A stretch of DNA of 64,000 nt from Ligilactobacillus apodemi DSM 16634 = JCM 16172 (GCF_001434405.1 NZ_AZFT01000053.1:186001-250000), one strand, 5' to 3'; counted from the stretch's first letter, positions 46,890 to 57,316 are shown. The notes: a model not told the origin generated them from the sequence alone. Program-made: numbers and translations.

Positions 46890-47614
46890 GTTGGGCTCTG
46901 ATCTGTGGGGCTTCCGGTGACATTGGAAGTCAAATCGCACGTGATCTAGCAGCTAAAGGCTGGTCGCTTTATTTGCATTATCATCACAATCAAGCAAAGG
47001 TGACCGAGCTAGTTGAAAATTTGGCAACAACTTACCCTAAACAAGATTTTTTGCCACTTCAATGTGATTTAACTGAAGTAAAAAATGTCGAAAAACTGGC
47101 GCAAAGTATCTTTGGTGGCTTGGACGCGGTGATATTTGCTCAAGGAACTACGGAATATGGGCTGTTTAGCCAATTGCCACCCAAAAAGTTTGCCGCTATG
47201 TTAAATATGCAAGTTCAAAGTCCATTGCGCTTACTTGCTTTATTAGAAACTAAATTAGCTCAAAGTAAAGCTGGGAGAATCGTTTTTATTGGTTCTGTTT
47301 ACGGTGGTGCTGGTAGTTCGCTAGAAGTAGCCTATAGCACGATCAAAGGAGCGCAAAGTGCTTTTTGTAAAGCATATAGTAAAGAAGTTGCTTCTTTGGA
47401 TATCACGGTTAATACGGTTGCCCCAGGTGCGGTTGATACGCAAATGAATCAAGTGTTTTCAGAAAATGAAAAAGATGAAGTTTGTGAAGAGATTCCACTC
47501 GGGCGTTTTGCACGACCGACTGAGATCAGTTATTTTGTTAGCATGTTATTAGATGAAAAAGCGAGCTATTTAACCGGACAAACGCTATATGTAACTGGAG
47601 GTTGGCTAAAGTAG
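46886..47614 (+). CDS. ymfI: SDR-family reductase YmfI (EF-P 5-aminopentanone reductase type)
   Basis: 242 aa short-chain dehydrogenase with GASGDIGSQIA cofactor loop and catalytic Ser (IGSVYG) and YxxxK (YSTIKGA). In Bacillus YmfI reduces the 5-aminopentanone group on elongation factor P to the mature 5-aminopentanol form. The location after the M16 pair and before rodZ matches that gene, rather than a fatty-acid FabG. Its start overlaps ymfH by four bases. Confidence 0.88.
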   Translation: MSWALICGASGDIGSQIARDLAAKGWSLYLHYHHNQAKVTELVENLATTYPKQDFLPLQCDLTEVKNVEKLAQSIFGGLDAVIFAQGTTEYGLFSQLPPKKFAAMLNMQVQSPLRLLALLETKLAQSKAGRIVFIGSVYGGAGSSLEVAYSTIKGAQSAFCKAYSKEVASLDITVNTVAPGAVDTQMNQVFSENEKDEVCEEIPLGRFARPTEISYFVSMLLDEKASYLTGQTLYVTGGWLK

Positions 47615-47758
47615 TCATGAGTTGAGTATTGTAGGCAAAAAAGTTAGAATTAACATGATTAAAGATGTTTTGATCGAACATTTAGATTTAAACTTACTGC
47701 ATAAAATTACGGGGATAGTGGTAATAAACAATTGAGAAAGGAAAAGCTATATTTTTAC

Positions 47759-47775
47759 ATAGGATATTATCCTAT
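47759..47775. promoter_or_regulatory. Palindrome upstream of rodZ
   Basis: ATAGGATA-T-TATCCTAT, perfect eight-base arms with a one-base centre, 25 bases before the rodZ ATG. In DNA it is a strong dyad; as RNA the loop would be too tight, so an operator is the better reading. Confidence 0.45.
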
Positions 47776-47800
47776 TGGTGTAGATATGGCAGAGTGAGTT

Positions 47801-48817
47801 ATGGAAGATATTGGAAAAGTTTTGAAGGAAGCCCGTACAGAAAAAGGGTTGACTTTGGATGACTTACAACAAACAACAAAAATTCAAAAGCGTTATCTTA
47901 TCGCGATTGAAGAAGATGATTTTGATGCGTTGCCTGGTAAATTTTATGTTCGCGCTTTTATTAAACAGTATGCTGAAACAGTTGGATTGGATCCTGAAGA
48001 ATTTTTAACTAAATTAGATGAACAAAAAAATGAAACATCTGAAAGTGAAGAGAAGGCAACGGCAAAAACACGTACTGAAGCAGTAAAACGTGAAGAAAAG
48101 CCGGTTTCACCACTATTAGAAAAAGCAATTAGATACTTACCGACTTTTATTATCTTAGTGATCGTAGTTGCGATTTTAAGTACGATCTATGTGTTTGCCT
48201 TAGGGGATAGAAGCCGTAACGAAAGTACTCAGATCGATAGTACTAATACTGCGGTTTCAGTTTCATCTGCAAGCGAAAAGAGCAGTAGTTCTAGCAAAAA
48301 AACTAGTTCAAGTGCTAAATCAAGTTCAACAAGTACAAAAACAAGTAGTAGTTCAGCTAAAAAGACGAGCTCTTCAAGTGTAAAAGTAAGTAGTAGTTCG
48401 GCTAAAAAATCCAGTTCTTCTAGCGAAAAAGCAAGTAGCAGTTCTAAGAAGAAGTCTTCTACAACAGCAAGCAAACAAACGATCACCAACACCTCAGCTT
48501 CGGGTTCAAGCTTTGTGTATACCTTGGCTAATGCACCATCTAAAAATGTGATCAAGCTTTCTGTTGCTAGTGGTTCAACTGCTTGGAGTTCGGTTTCAGC
48601 TGATGGTTCAACAGTTTGGCAAGGGACGCTTAGTGATTCGACATCTAGCCAAACTGTAGATCTTCCAGAAAATACGTCAACGATCACACTTAGTTTAGGA
48701 AACTCAACAGCAACAACGATCAAGATCAACGGTAAGAAGTTTAATTTCTTGAAAGAAAATAGTTCTTCAACCGTTAGAACGATCACGATCAATGTAGAAC
48801 AATCTCAAAGTAATTGA
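47801..48817 (+). CDS. rodZ: RodZ-like cytoskeletal / HTH membrane protein (YmfM type)
   Basis: 338 aa. N-terminal HTH_25 domain (~1-75; [21 protein letters not shown]), one membrane helix (~112-132; [20 protein letters not shown]), then an external Ser/Lys/Thr-rich low-complexity linker of about 85 residues (~150-235), and a DUF4115 beta domain (~240-335). RodZ links MreB to the elongation machinery and controls rod shape. The linker is almost purely Ser with spaced Lys and is longer than in Bacillus. Open frames on the opposite strand of this part are an effect of the repeated codons. Confidence 0.9.
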   Translation: MEDIGKVLKEARTEKGLTLDDLQQTTKIQKRYLIAIEEDDFDALPGKFYVRAFIKQYAETVGLDPEEFLTKLDEQKNETSESEEKATAKTRTEAVKREEKPVSPLLEKAIRYLPTFIILVIVVAILSTIYVFALGDRSRNESTQIDSTNTAVSVSSASEKSSSSSKKTSSSAKSSSTSTKTSSSSAKKTSSSSVKVSSSSAKKSSSSSEKASSSSKKKSSTTASKQTITNTSASGSSFVYTLANAPSKNVIKLSVASGSTAWSSVSADGSTVWQGTLSDSTSSQTVDLPENTSTITLSLGNSTATTIKINGKKFNFLKENSSSTVRTITINVEQSQSN

Positions 48818-48877
48818 TTTTAAGTAAATTTATTTTGAGACAGCTAAAAAGAGAGTATTAAAATCAAAGAAAGGATG

Positions 48878-48907
48878 CTGTGCTAATAAGGTTAATTTTT
48901 AGCACAG
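48878..48907 (+). promoter_or_regulatory. Hairpin between the pgsA Shine-Dalgarno and its start codon
   Basis: Perfect nine-base arms CTGTGCTAA/TTAGCACAG with a 12-base loop. A clear AAAGGATG lies directly before it (48870-48877) and the pgsA ATG nine bases after it. Folding would bring a distant ribosome-binding site to normal spacing. Confidence 0.6.
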
Positions 48908-48916
48908 TGAATAGTT

Positions 48917-49504
48917 ATGAATCTACCAAATAAATTAACGATCATGCGGATCTTTTTAATTCCGATCTTTATGCTCGTCTTATTATTACCACTAGATTGG
49001 GGTAACGTTGTTCTTGCTCACACAACGATCCCGACCACACAATTAGTCGGAGCGCTGATTTTTGCGATTGCTTCGATCACTGATTTTGCAGACGGTCAAA
49101 TTGCTAGACGACAACATTTAGTTACTAATTTTGGTAAATTTGCTGATCCGTTAGCTGATAAAATGTTAGTGATGACAGCATTTATTATTTTAGTACAAAT
49201 GGGGAAAGTACCTGCTTGGGTAGCTGCGATCATTGTTTGCCGTGAATTAGCGGTTACTGGTCTACGTTTGATCGTCGTCGAAAACGATGGTCAAGTGATG
49301 GCGGCTGAGTTGCCAGGTAAAATCAAAACGATGACCCAAATGTTTGCGATTATTTTCTTATACTTAAACAACGTATTTTTCATCAACATTCATATTATGA
49401 TCGGTGAGATTTTATTGTATATCTGTTTATTCTTTACGGTCTATTCAGGAATAGAGTATTTTTGGAAGAGCCGTTTTGTTTTTGCAGACTCATTTAACGA
49501 TTGA
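48917..49504 (+). CDS. pgsA: CDP-diacylglycerol--glycerol-3-phosphate 3-phosphatidyltransferase
   Basis: 195 aa membrane enzyme of phosphatidylglycerol synthesis. The CDP-alcohol phosphotransferase motif is seen as SITDFADGQIARRQHLVTNFGKFADPLADK (read in two parts: D..DG..AR and G..D..D). Four or more hydrophobic segments. The MNLPNKLTIMRI start is highly conserved, so the ATG is secure although no Shine-Dalgarno lies at normal distance; the AAAGGATG is about 40 bases away across a hairpin. It is followed by a terminator and then recA; the cinA gene commonly found between them is absent. Confidence 0.94.
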   Translation: MNLPNKLTIMRIFLIPIFMLVLLLPLDWGNVVLAHTTIPTTQLVGALIFAIASITDFADGQIARRQHLVTNFGKFADPLADKMLVMTAFIILVQMGKVPAWVAAIIVCRELAVTGLRLIVVENDGQVMAAELPGKIKTMTQMFAIIFLYLNNVFFINIHIMIGEILLYICLFFTVYSGIEYFWKSRFVFADSFND

Positions 49505-49520
49505 TCTTAACGGAATAATT

Positions 49521-49547
49521 AAAAAACCGCATTTTTGCGGTTTTTTT
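49521..49547 (+). terminator. Terminator after pgsA
   Basis: AAAAAACCGC and GCGGTTTTTT form a perfect stem with a five-base ATTTTT-rich loop. Confidence 0.93.
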
Positions 49548-49613
49548 AGCATAATTTAGTTAGTTTTAGCGTATTTACTAAATAGGGAGCTTTTTAGCGA
49601 TTTTTTATTAAAT

Positions 49614-49627
49614 CAAACATTAGTTCG
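49614..49627. promoter_or_regulatory. LexA (SOS) box upstream of recA
   Basis: CAAACATTAGTTCG matches 11 of 14 bases of the Gram-positive LexA/DinR site CGAACATATGTTCG. It lies just upstream of the recA -35 hexamer. Confidence 0.68.
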
Positions 49628-49635
49628 TAAAATGC

Positions 49636-49664
49636 TTGCTTTTTATTTTGAAACTAAGTATGAT
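49636..49664 (+). promoter_or_regulatory. recA promoter
   Basis: TTGCTT, 17 bases, TATGAT, about 45 bases before the TTG start codon. Confidence 0.7.
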
Positions 49665-49706
49665 ATAGATACGAGATAATTAAACGGAAAAGAGGAGGAC
49701 TTGTAG

Positions 49707-50783
49707 TTGGCTGATGAAAGAAAAGCAGCGCTTGATAAGGCGCTTAAAAAAATTGAAAAAGACTTTGGTAAAGGTGCAATTATGCGTATGGGTGAAAAGA
49801 CCGATACGCAAATTTCAACGGTTCCAAGTGGATCTTTAGCATTGGATGAAGCGCTTGGTGTAGGTGGCTTCCCTCGTGGTCGAATCGTTGAAATCTATGG
49901 GCCTGAAAGTTCTGGTAAGACGACAGTTGCTTTACAAGCTGTAGCAGAAGTGCAAAAACAAGGCGGTCTAGCTGCTTATATTGATGCTGAAAACGCACTT
50001 GATCCGGCCTATGCAACTGCTCTTGGTGTTAATATCGACGATCTTCTACTATCACAACCTGGTACAGGTGAAGAAGGTTTACAAATTGCCGACGCTTTAG
50101 TATCTTCTGGTGCGGTCGATATTGTTGTTATTGACTCTGTAGCAGCATTGGTGCCAAAGGCTGAAATTGATGGTGAAATGGGCGATTCACATGTTGGGTT
50201 ACAAGCCCGTTTGATGTCACAAGCCCTAAGAAAACTTTCTGGGACGATCAATAAAACAAAGACGATTGCTTTATTTATTAATCAAATTCGTGAAAAAGTC
50301 GGTGTGATGTTTGGAAATCCCGAAACGACTCCAGGTGGACGTGCGCTTAAGTTTTATTCAACGATTCGCTTAGAAGTGCGTCGTGCAGAACAAATTAAAG
50401 ATGGCGCTGAAGTGATTGGGAATAGAACTCGGATCAAAGTTGTGAAAAATAAGGTTGCTCCTCCATTTAGACAAGCAGAAGTTGACATTATGTATGGTGA
50501 GGGAATTTCCAAGACCGGTGAATTGATCGACATGGCGGTCGAACGAGACATCATCGAAAAGAGTGGTTCATGGTTCTCATATAATGGCAGTCATATCGGT
50601 CAAGGGCGTGAAAAAGCTAAACGTTATTTAGCTGAAAATCCTGACGTGATGGAAGAAATCACTCAAAAAGTGCGCAATTTTGCAAAAGAAGAACCGGTAG
50701 AAGAAACAACAGCTACAGAAACTACTAAAACTAATAAACCGGTTAGTTTGGCGAAAGCTGATAAAGAAACAAAAGATAAATAA
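49707..50783 (+). CDS. recA: Recombinase RecA
   Basis: 358 aa. Walker A GPESSGKT at ~residues 65-72, MAW-type core region [12 protein letters not shown]2 loop region ([20 protein letters not shown]). It forms filaments on single-stranded DNA for recombination and triggers LexA cleavage. The start is a TTG after AGAGGAGGA. An SOS-type box upstream suggests LexA control. The C-terminal ~30 residues are the usual acidic, Thr/Lys-rich variable tail. Confidence 0.97.
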   Translation: MADERKAALDKALKKIEKDFGKGAIMRMGEKTDTQISTVPSGSLALDEALGVGGFPRGRIVEIYGPESSGKTTVALQAVAEVQKQGGLAAYIDAENALDPAYATALGVNIDDLLLSQPGTGEEGLQIADALVSSGAVDIVVIDSVAALVPKAEIDGEMGDSHVGLQARLMSQALRKLSGTINKTKTIALFINQIREKVGVMFGNPETTPGGRALKFYSTIRLEVRRAEQIKDGAEVIGNRTRIKVVKNKVAPPFRQAEVDIMYGEGISKTGELIDMAVERDIIEKSGSWFSYNGSHIGQGREKAKRYLAENPDVMEEITQKVRNFAKEEPVEETTATETTKTNKPVSLAKADKETKDK

Positions 50784-50810
50784 TGACAATAAAATATAAA
50801 TAATATTTTT

Positions 50811-50861
50811 AAGCGTAATTATTTAAGGGGAATTACTTTCCTGGTTAATATTACGCTTTTT
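50811..50861 (+). terminator. Terminator after recA
   Basis: AAGCGTAAT and ATTACGCTT form the base of a stem with an inner AGGGGAA/TTTCCT helix, then a T run. Confidence 0.82.
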
Positions 50862-50978
50862 GTTTGTCCGTGTAACTGATAATTATTGACATCAGGTGAT
50901 AGAAAACATTAAAATATTATTGTGTGTGAATTAAACGTTACATTTATTTTACACAACATAGATCGCGGAGGTGCAAAT

Positions 50979-52523
50979 GTGAATTATTTGGTCGTCATCC
51001 TCGCAATCGCTGTTTTGACTTTAGTACTTGGTTTTGCTTTAGGAATTTTTTACCGCAAACGGACGTATGAACAATCACTTGACGCAGCAACTCAAACGGC
51101 TAAGGGTATTATTGCTAGTGCCAAAAAAGAGGCTTTATTAGAAGCAAAAGATGAAAGCCATCGCTACCGTAAGGAAGTTGAAAGTGAATTAAAAGAACGT
51201 CGCTTTGAGGTTCAAAAACAAGAAAATCGGTTGTTAAAACGAGAAGAGAATCTAGATCGTAAAGATTCTGTTTTAGATGAACGTGAACAGATCTTAACTC
51301 GTAAAGAGAGCAAGTTAACTGCTGAACAACAAAGATTAGAAGCAAAAACTAAAGAAGTCACTTCGCTTGAACAACAGCAAAAAGATAAGCTGGAAGAAAT
51401 TGCAGCTTTGACTAAAGAACAAGCTAAAGATTTGATCATCAAAGATACACGCAATCAATTGAGCTATGAATTAGCCGTAATGATCAAAGACAGTGAAGCC
51501 CAAGCAAAGGCTTCAGCTGACAAAGCGGCTAAGAGTCTAATTGCGCAAGCTATCCAACGAAGTGCTGCTGATATGGTATCAGAGACAACAGTTTCGGTCG
51601 TTAATTTGCCTAATGATGAGATGAAAGGTCGCATTATTGGTCGTGAAGGGCGTAACATTCGTACTTTAGAAACATTGACCGGGATCGATTTGATTATCGA
51701 TGATACACCAGAAGCTGTAGTGTTGAGTGGTTTTGATCCAGTTAGACGTGAGATCGCTAAGATGGCACTTGAAAAATTAATCCAAGATGGTCGGATCCAT
51801 CCAGCTCGAATTGAAGAAATGGTGGAAAAAGCAACCAAAGAAATGGATAGTAAGATTCGCCAAACTGGTGAGGAAACGATTTTTGACCTTGGTATCCATT
51901 CGATGCATCCAGATTTGATCAAGACGATCGGACGCTTGAATTATCGAACCAGTTATGGTCAAAATGTTTTGAATCATTCGGTTGAAGTTGCAAAAATTGC
52001 AGGTGTCTTAGCTGCTGAATTAGGTGAAGATGTTACAATGGCGAAACGCGCAGGCTTACTTCATGATATCGGTAAAGCAATCGATCATGAAGTAGATGGA
52101 TCCCACGTTGAGATTGGGGTCGAACTCGCTAAGAAGTACAAAGAAAATGAAGTTGTCATAAATACGATCGCTTCACACCACGGAGATGTTGCTCCTAAAT
52201 CAATTATTGCTGTTTTAGTAGCAGCTGCTGATGCGGTTTCGGCCGCTCGACCAGGAGCAAGAAGTGAGTCGCTTGAAAACTATATTCACCGACTTGAAAA
52301 ATTAGAAAATATTTCAAATGAATTTGATGGCGTTAAGAAGAGCTATGCGATCCAAGCTGGTCGTGAAGTTCGAATCATTGTCAAACCAAATGAAGTAAAT
52401 GACTTAGAAGCAACCGTTTTAGCACGTGATATTAGAAAGAAGATCGAAGAAGAACTCGAGTATCCTGGACATATCAAAGTCACGGTAATTCGTGAAACCC
52501 GTGCTGTCGAGTATGCAAAATAA
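50979..52523 (+). CDS. rny: Ribonuclease Y
   Basis: 514 aa endoribonuclease that starts mRNA decay at the membrane. Order: N-terminal membrane helix (~2-25), long charged coiled coil (~30-190), KH domain ([15 protein letters not shown], ~residues 215-230) and HD domain with the catalytic [10 protein letters not shown]. The GTG at 50979 ([11 protein letters not shown]) follows GGAGGTG. A start at 50922 would precede that site and adds no family sequence. In Bacillus this enzyme cleaves cggR-gapA mRNA; that operon is also in this window. Confidence 0.96.
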   Translation: MNYLVVILAIAVLTLVLGFALGIFYRKRTYEQSLDAATQTAKGIIASAKKEALLEAKDESHRYRKEVESELKERRFEVQKQENRLLKREENLDRKDSVLDEREQILTRKESKLTAEQQRLEAKTKEVTSLEQQQKDKLEEIAALTKEQAKDLIIKDTRNQLSYELAVMIKDSEAQAKASADKAAKSLIAQAIQRSAADMVSETTVSVVNLPNDEMKGRIIGREGRNIRTLETLTGIDLIIDDTPEAVVLSGFDPVRREIAKMALEKLIQDGRIHPARIEEMVEKATKEMDSKIRQTGEETIFDLGIHSMHPDLIKTIGRLNYRTSYGQNVLNHSVEVAKIAGVLAAELGEDVTMAKRAGLLHDIGKAIDHEVDGSHVEIGVELAKKYKENEVVINTIASHHGDVAPKSIIAVLVAAADAVSAARPGARSESLENYIHRLEKLENISNEFDGVKKSYAIQAGREVRIIVKPNEVNDLEATVLARDIRKKIEEELEYPGHIKVTVIRETRAVEYAK

Positions 52524-52539
52524 TAATTAGCAATTTTTT

Positions 52540-52581
52540 AAAAAGGAGCTACAGCCCGTTTATTAGCTGTAGCTCCTTTTT
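52540..52581. terminator. Bidirectional terminator between rny and the deoxynucleoside kinase gene
   Basis: AAAAGGAGCTACAG and CTGTAGCTCCTTTT form a perfect 14-base stem with A and T flanks. Confidence 0.94.
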
Positions 52582-53309
52582 TAGTTATAACGTTTTTCTT
52601 TAAGATCATTAGCTTGTGTTTTTGAGAGATTTCCGAGTGTAACCAAGCGGTCTTCGATCAAATCTAAAACATGGTTCCGATCAGCTGAGTTTTCGACAAA
52701 GTCATATTTATCGCCGTCAATGATAAGTAGCTCAGAAAGTTGATAATTTGCTTGAAATTCGTCGTAATAACGCAATAACCGTTGATAATAGTCGACTAAG
52801 GATGGATCAGTTGAGATCTGTTCATAGTCACGGCCACGTTTTTGGATCCGTTTGATCATAGTATCATATGAAACTTTGATCAAAACCATTAAATCGGCAT
52901 TATTTGTGGGCGAAGCAAGTTTTAATTCGGTCAACATGTGTCCTAGTAATTCTTGATAAGTAGCATATTCGATCGCAGTTGCATTTCCCATATCAGTGTT
53001 CATCTTCATAAACATCGCATCTTCATAAATCGAGCGATCTAAAATATTATTTTTTTGTTGCATTGCTTGTTTCATCATCATAAAGCGTCGATTCAAGAAA
53101 AAGGTCTGCAAAAGGTAAGCATATGGATTAGTAGCATCTTTGTCACCAGCTTGTCGTTTTTTAGCGGCGATCTCATTTCCTTTATAAAAAAGTGGTAAAA
53201 CAGGATTATCTTCGACTGGTTCAAAGAAAGGAGTCGAATTCAACTCCTCGGCTAAAAGTTGAGTTAAACTCGATTTTCCCGAGCCGATTATTCCGGCTAA
53301 TGTGATCAT
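52581..53309 (-). CDS. Deoxyadenosine/deoxyguanosine kinase family protein
   Basis: 242 aa dNK-family kinase that phosphorylates deoxynucleosides in salvage. The P-loop [10 protein letters not shown] is at residues 6-15, the DRS motif in [13 protein letters not shown] (~residue 94) and an arginine-rich lid follows ([12 protein letters not shown]). Lactobacilli often carry two such genes (dAK/dGK) in tandem; only one is present here, so substrate is not decided. It is read leftward, divergent from kup. Confidence 0.87.
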   Translation of the reverse strand: MITLAGIIGSGKSSLTQLLAEELNSTPFFEPVEDNPVLPLFYKGNEIAAKKRQAGDKDATNPYAYLLQTFFLNRRFMMMKQAMQQKNNILDRSIYEDAMFMKMNTDMGNATAIEYATYQELLGHMLTELKLASPTNNADLMVLIKVSYDTMIKRIQKRGRDYEQISTDPSLVDYYQRLLRYYDEFQANYQLSELLIIDGDKYDFVENSADRNHVLDLIEDRLVTLGNLSKTQANDLKEKRYN

Positions 53310-53481
53310 AATAGGTTCATCCTCTCAGTTTAAGTACCTTAATTATCTTACAGTTTTAACAGTTTTTTTTCAAACTCAACTAAATCAAAAATATTTGACT
53401 AATAGGGTCAAGAGGACTATTATTCTTCTATGTTATTACAATAAGCAAAGTAATATTTTGTTTAGAAAGGCACGTGAGAAG

Positions 53482-55505
53482 ATGAAGCAACAAAAAAGCC
53501 GTATTTTTATCGGCGCATTGATCACATTGGGAATTGTTTATGGTGATATTGGAACATCGCCATTGTATGTAATGAATGCTTTGTTAACTGATCTAGGCGG
53601 ACCACAATATCTAACTAAAGAATATGTGATTGGCTGTTTATCACTGATTTTTTGGACTTTGATGCTGATGACTACTGTTAAGTATGTTTTGATCGCTTTG
53701 CGCGCAGATAACCGCGGTGAAGGTGGGATATTTGCGTTGTATGCGTTAGTTAGACAGCACAAGAAATGGTTGATTTACCCTGCATTGATCGGTGGAGCAG
53801 CGTTGTTAGCCGATGGAACACTAACACCAGCAGTGACGTCACAAGTGCGATCGAAGGCTTAAAAGGTGTTTACTTAGGCTCAAAAGTATGGATCAATTCG
53901 CAAAGTAATGTTATTATCGTGACATTTTCGATTTTGTTGGTTCTTTTTTTATTACAACGGTTTGGAACGAGTTTTATTGGTAAGGGTTTTGGTCCGATCA
54001 TGTTATTATGGTTCGGTTTTTTAGCAGTCATTGGTTTAAGTAATATGTTTGCTGATTTCAGTGTTTTAAAAGCCTTATCACCGCATTATGGTCTGATGTT
54101 ACTTTTTTCTAAGACTAATAAAGTTGGGATCTTTATCTTAGGGAGCGTCTTTTTAGCTACTACAGGTGCAGAAGCGCTGTACTCTGATATGGGGCATGTC
54201 GGACGAAAAAATATTTATTTGACTTGGCCACTAGTTTGCTTAGCGCTTTTACTAAATTATTTTGGTCAAGGAGCATATTTGATCACACATTTAGCTCAGA
54301 TCAAAGCGGCTAAAGCTTTTGAAAATCCATTTTATGCGATCTTATCGCCAAATTTATATTTATTTGGTGTTTTGTTGGCGACGTTAGCAGCGATCATTGC
54401 GTCACAAGCCTTGATCACTGGCTCGTTTACCTTAGTCCAAGAAGCAGTCGGACTTAAGGTCTTGCCCCGCATGAAAGTTGAACATCCTAGCCTTTCGCGG
54501 GGACAGATCTATATTTCTGCTGTCAATTGGTTACTATGTTTGTGTACTACATTAGTCTTATTTTACTTTAAAACTTCCGAGCATATGGAAGCAGCGTATG
54601 GGCTAGCGATCACCTTAACGATGCTTATGACGACGTTATTATTATTTGAATATTTGCGTATGAAAGAAAAAACACCATTAGCGTACCTTGTTTTAGTCGT
54701 TTTTGGAGTAATTGAAATCATTTTCTTACTCGCCAGTTTGAGTAAATTTGCTCACGGGGGTTACATTACGGCGGTGATCACGGCTTTGATCTTAGCGATG
54801 ATGGTTGCTTGGTATTTTGGTAATCGTGTGCGTGAAAGATACGCTGATCGCTCTGAAATGGTTAATTTACGTAACTATAAACAAATGTTACTCGATTTAT
54901 CAAAAGATGAAAGTGAACCCCTTTTTACGGATAATTTGATCATCTTAGCAAAAGTTAAGCGCGATTTGAGTATCAAACGTGAGATCTTGTACTCGATTTT
55001 AGATAAGAAACCTAAGCGCGCAAAAGTTTATTGGTTTGTCAGTGTTAATACTACCGATGAACCATATACTAATTATTACACGGTCGATATGATGGGAACA
55101 CGTAACATCGTTAATCTGCAGCTGTATTTAGGCTATAAAATGAGCCCAAGTGTCAATTTGTATCTTTACCAGATCGTTTCAGATTTGATGCAAAAAGATG
55201 TAATTGACGAACAACCGCAAAAATATACGACAAATCCCGGGAGAATTGTAGGCAACTTCTCTGTTTTGATGATTCAAGAAGTCCTTTCGCCTAATACGCG
55301 GATCTCACCATGGATCCGTCTTTTGATCTCGGCGCGGATCTTTCTACAAGATCACAGTACCACTCCGGTTCAGTGGTTTGGTTTAGAGACAAGTGAAGTT
55401 CATCTTGAAAAAGTGCCACTTTTCTTGAAGAAACGTAGCGTACCAGTGATCGAACAGCGAGTGATCTTAAATCCGAAAGATATTAAGCGTAGTACTTGTG
55501 AATGA
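53482..55505 (+). pseudogene. kup: Potassium uptake protein Kup, interrupted by a one-base frameshift
   Basis: KUP/HAK potassium transporter, probably K+/H+ symport. The first frame (from 53482, [14 protein letters not shown]) runs to a stop at 53862. The second frame continues the family sequence to 55505. The break falls in the conserved TPAVTVTSAIEG motif: the DNA reads GTGACGTCACAAGTGCG, and adding one G after 53838 gives V-T-V-T-S-A-I-E in one frame. The repaired gene would be 2025 bases, 674 aa, a normal Kup with 12 membrane helices and a cytoplasmic tail. All other parts look intact, so it is either a recent mutation or a sequencing error. Confidence 0.88.
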
Positions 55506-55506
55506 T

Positions 55507-55542
55507 GAAAGAAGCACGGCATAATTTTGCGGTGCTTCTTTC
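55507..55542 (+). terminator. Hairpin after kup
   Basis: GAAAGAAGCAC/GTGCTTCTTTC is a perfect 11-base stem starting just beyond the stop codon, but the T run after it is weak. Confidence 0.65.
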
Positions 55543-55617
55543 GGTTATTCTAACTAATTTAGAAATTTAATATTGTTTTTTTAAGTATTATACGTATAAA
55601 AAATGAATAAATTGGAT

Positions 55618-55632
55618 AATAGTTCGATTTTT
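55618..55632. promoter_or_regulatory. Possible PurBox upstream of purE
   Basis: On the minus strand AAATCGAACTATT is one base from the lactococcal PurBox form AWWWCCGAACWWT. It abuts the -35 hexamer of the purE promoter. Confidence 0.45.
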
Positions 55633-55635
55633 ATT

Positions 55636-55664
55636 TTGACAATTTTCAAGTGCTTTGTTATGCT
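55636..55664 (+). promoter_or_regulatory. purE promoter
   Basis: TTGACA (consensus), 17 bases, TATGCT, about 25 bases before the TTG start of purE. Confidence 0.75.
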
Positions 55665-55688
55665 TAAAGCACTTAGGGAGGGATTAGC

Positions 55689-56177
55689 TTGAGTAATCGA
55701 ATTAGTATTGTGATGGGCAGTTATTCGGATTGGGAAACAATGAAAAATACTGCTGAAGTTTTAGATGAATTTGGTGTAAAATATGATAAGGCTGTGATTT
55801 CAGCCCATCGAATGCCAGAAGAAATGTTGTCTTTTGCTAAAGGTGCAGTTGCAAATGGAATTGAAGTTATCATTGCTGGTGCAGGGGGGGCAGCTCACTT
55901 ACCAGGGATGATTGCAGCCAATACTGTTTTACCAGTAATTGGGGTTCCAGTTCAATCACGAGCTTTAAATGGCTTAGATTCGTTATTATCGATCGTGCAA
56001 ATGCCTGCTGGGGTTCCCGTTGCTACAACGGCAATCGGTGTAGCTGGTGCTAAAAATGCTGCCTTGTTAGCTTTACAAATTTTAGGTGTCACAGATAAAG
56101 ATATCCAAGCAAAATTGCTCTCATATCGGAAAGAAATGCATGATAAAGCAGTTGAAAGCGGTGATCTTCTTGAATAA
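55689..56177 (+). CDS. purE: 5-(carboxyamino)imidazole ribonucleotide mutase PurE
   Basis: 162 aa class I PurE, converting N5-CAIR to CAIR in purine synthesis. Motifs: [30 protein letters not shown] and [17 protein letters not shown]. It starts with TTG after AGGGAGGG. The partner purK overlaps its 3' end, as expected for enzymes acting in sequence, and a good promoter lies just upstream. Confidence 0.95.
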   Translation: MSNRISIVMGSYSDWETMKNTAEVLDEFGVKYDKAVISAHRMPEEMLSFAKGAVANGIEVIIAGAGGAAHLPGMIAANTVLPVIGVPVQSRALNGLDSLLSIVQMPAGVPVATTAIGVAGAKNAALLALQILGVTDKDIQAKLLSYRKEMHDKAVESGDLLE

Positions 56178-57294
56178 TAAAATGGTCGCTCAAAATGGAA
56201 CTATCGGAATCATTGGTGGTGGTCAATTGGGACAAATGCTCGTTTTATCAGCTAAGGAAATGGGACTTAAAACAGTCATTTTAGACCCAGATCCAACCTG
56301 TCCAGCAGGGCAAGCATCAGATGAACAAATTGTGGCTCCGTATGATGATTTTTCGGCGTTAGAAAAGTTAGCTAAACGCGTTGATGTTATGACTTATGAA
56401 TTTGAAAATGTTGATTTAGAAGCACTTGAACATCTAACAGATGCTAAACTTTTACCACAAGGAACAAGGCTGTTAAAGATCACTAAAAATCGTTTAGCTG
56501 AAAAGACTTTTTTGCATGAAAGTGGGCTAAAGACAGCACCATTTGAGGCTGTTAAAAATAAAGTGGAGCTCAAACAAGCGGTAGCTAAGCTAGGAATGCC
56601 AAGTATTTTAAAGACTTGCGAAGGTGGTTATGATGGCAAAGCTCAAGTAACACTTAAGCAGTCAGCCGATCTTTTAGAAGCTGAGGAACTATTACAACAA
56701 GGACCTTGCATCTTAGAGGGATTTGTCGATTTTTCGATGGAATGCTCAGTTATGGTTGCGCGTAATGTAAGTGGCGCCACAACCGTTTTTCCTGTTAGTG
56801 AAAATATTCATCGTAATCATATTTTGCATGAAAGTATTATTCCAGCGCGCATGGATGAACATTTACAACACAAAGCTCAAGCACTTGCGCTTAAAATTGC
56901 TGAAAGTTTAGATTTACATGGAATTTTGGGCGTAGAATTTTTTGTGGGAAAAGACCAAGAGATCTATGTTAATGAACTAGCGCCACGTCCGCATAATTCA
57001 GGACATTTTTCGATCGAAGCTTGCAATTTTTCGCAATTTGATATTCATAATCGTGCAATTTTAAATTGGCCTTTACCACAGATCGAATTATTACGTCCGG
57101 CTGTTATGGTCAATGTTTTGGGGCAACATAAGGCAGGAAGTGAAGCCTTGATCGCCCAAAAACCACAATGGCATTTTCATGATTATGGCAAAAAAGATGT
57201 GCGCCATGATCGTAAGATGGGGCATATCACAATTTTAACAAACGATTTGTCAACGACTTTAGCTGAGATCACAGCAACTAAAGTATGGGATTAA
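56170..57294 (+). CDS. purK: 5-(carboxyamino)imidazole ribonucleotide synthase PurK
   Basis: ATP-grasp enzyme of about 374 aa making N5-CAIR from AIR and bicarbonate. N-terminal [15 protein letters not shown] binds nucleotide, the ATP-grasp core covers ~100-300 ([27 protein letters not shown]). The start is unclear: the TTG at 56170 overlaps the purE stop and the ATG at 56182 has no visible Shine-Dalgarno; translation coupled to purE makes the first plausible. Far longer starts (56086) lie inside purE. Confidence 0.92.
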   Translation: MNNKMVAQNGTIGIIGGGQLGQMLVLSAKEMGLKTVILDPDPTCPAGQASDEQIVAPYDDFSALEKLAKRVDVMTYEFENVDLEALEHLTDAKLLPQGTRLLKITKNRLAEKTFLHESGLKTAPFEAVKNKVELKQAVAKLGMPSILKTCEGGYDGKAQVTLKQSADLLEAEELLQQGPCILEGFVDFSMECSVMVARNVSGATTVFPVSENIHRNHILHESIIPARMDEHLQHKAQALALKIAESLDLHGILGVEFFVGKDQEIYVNELAPRPHNSGHFSIEACNFSQFDIHNRAILNWPLPQIELLRPAVMVNVLGQHKAGSEALIAQKPQWHFHDYGKKDVRHDRKMGHITILTNDLSTTLAEITATKVWD

Positions 57295-57316
57295 TAGAGT
57301 CAAAGGAGATTTTTTA

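Noticed and set aside
47655-47735. 26-codon frame (MIKDVLIEHLDLN...) between ymfI and rodZ
   Set aside because: No convincing Shine-Dalgarno and no similarity; likely chance.
48229-48792. 187-codon open frame opposite rodZ
   Set aside because: It mirrors the Ser-rich codon repeats of the linker, giving a Leu/Glu/Val-rich product with no ribosome-binding site and no family sequence.
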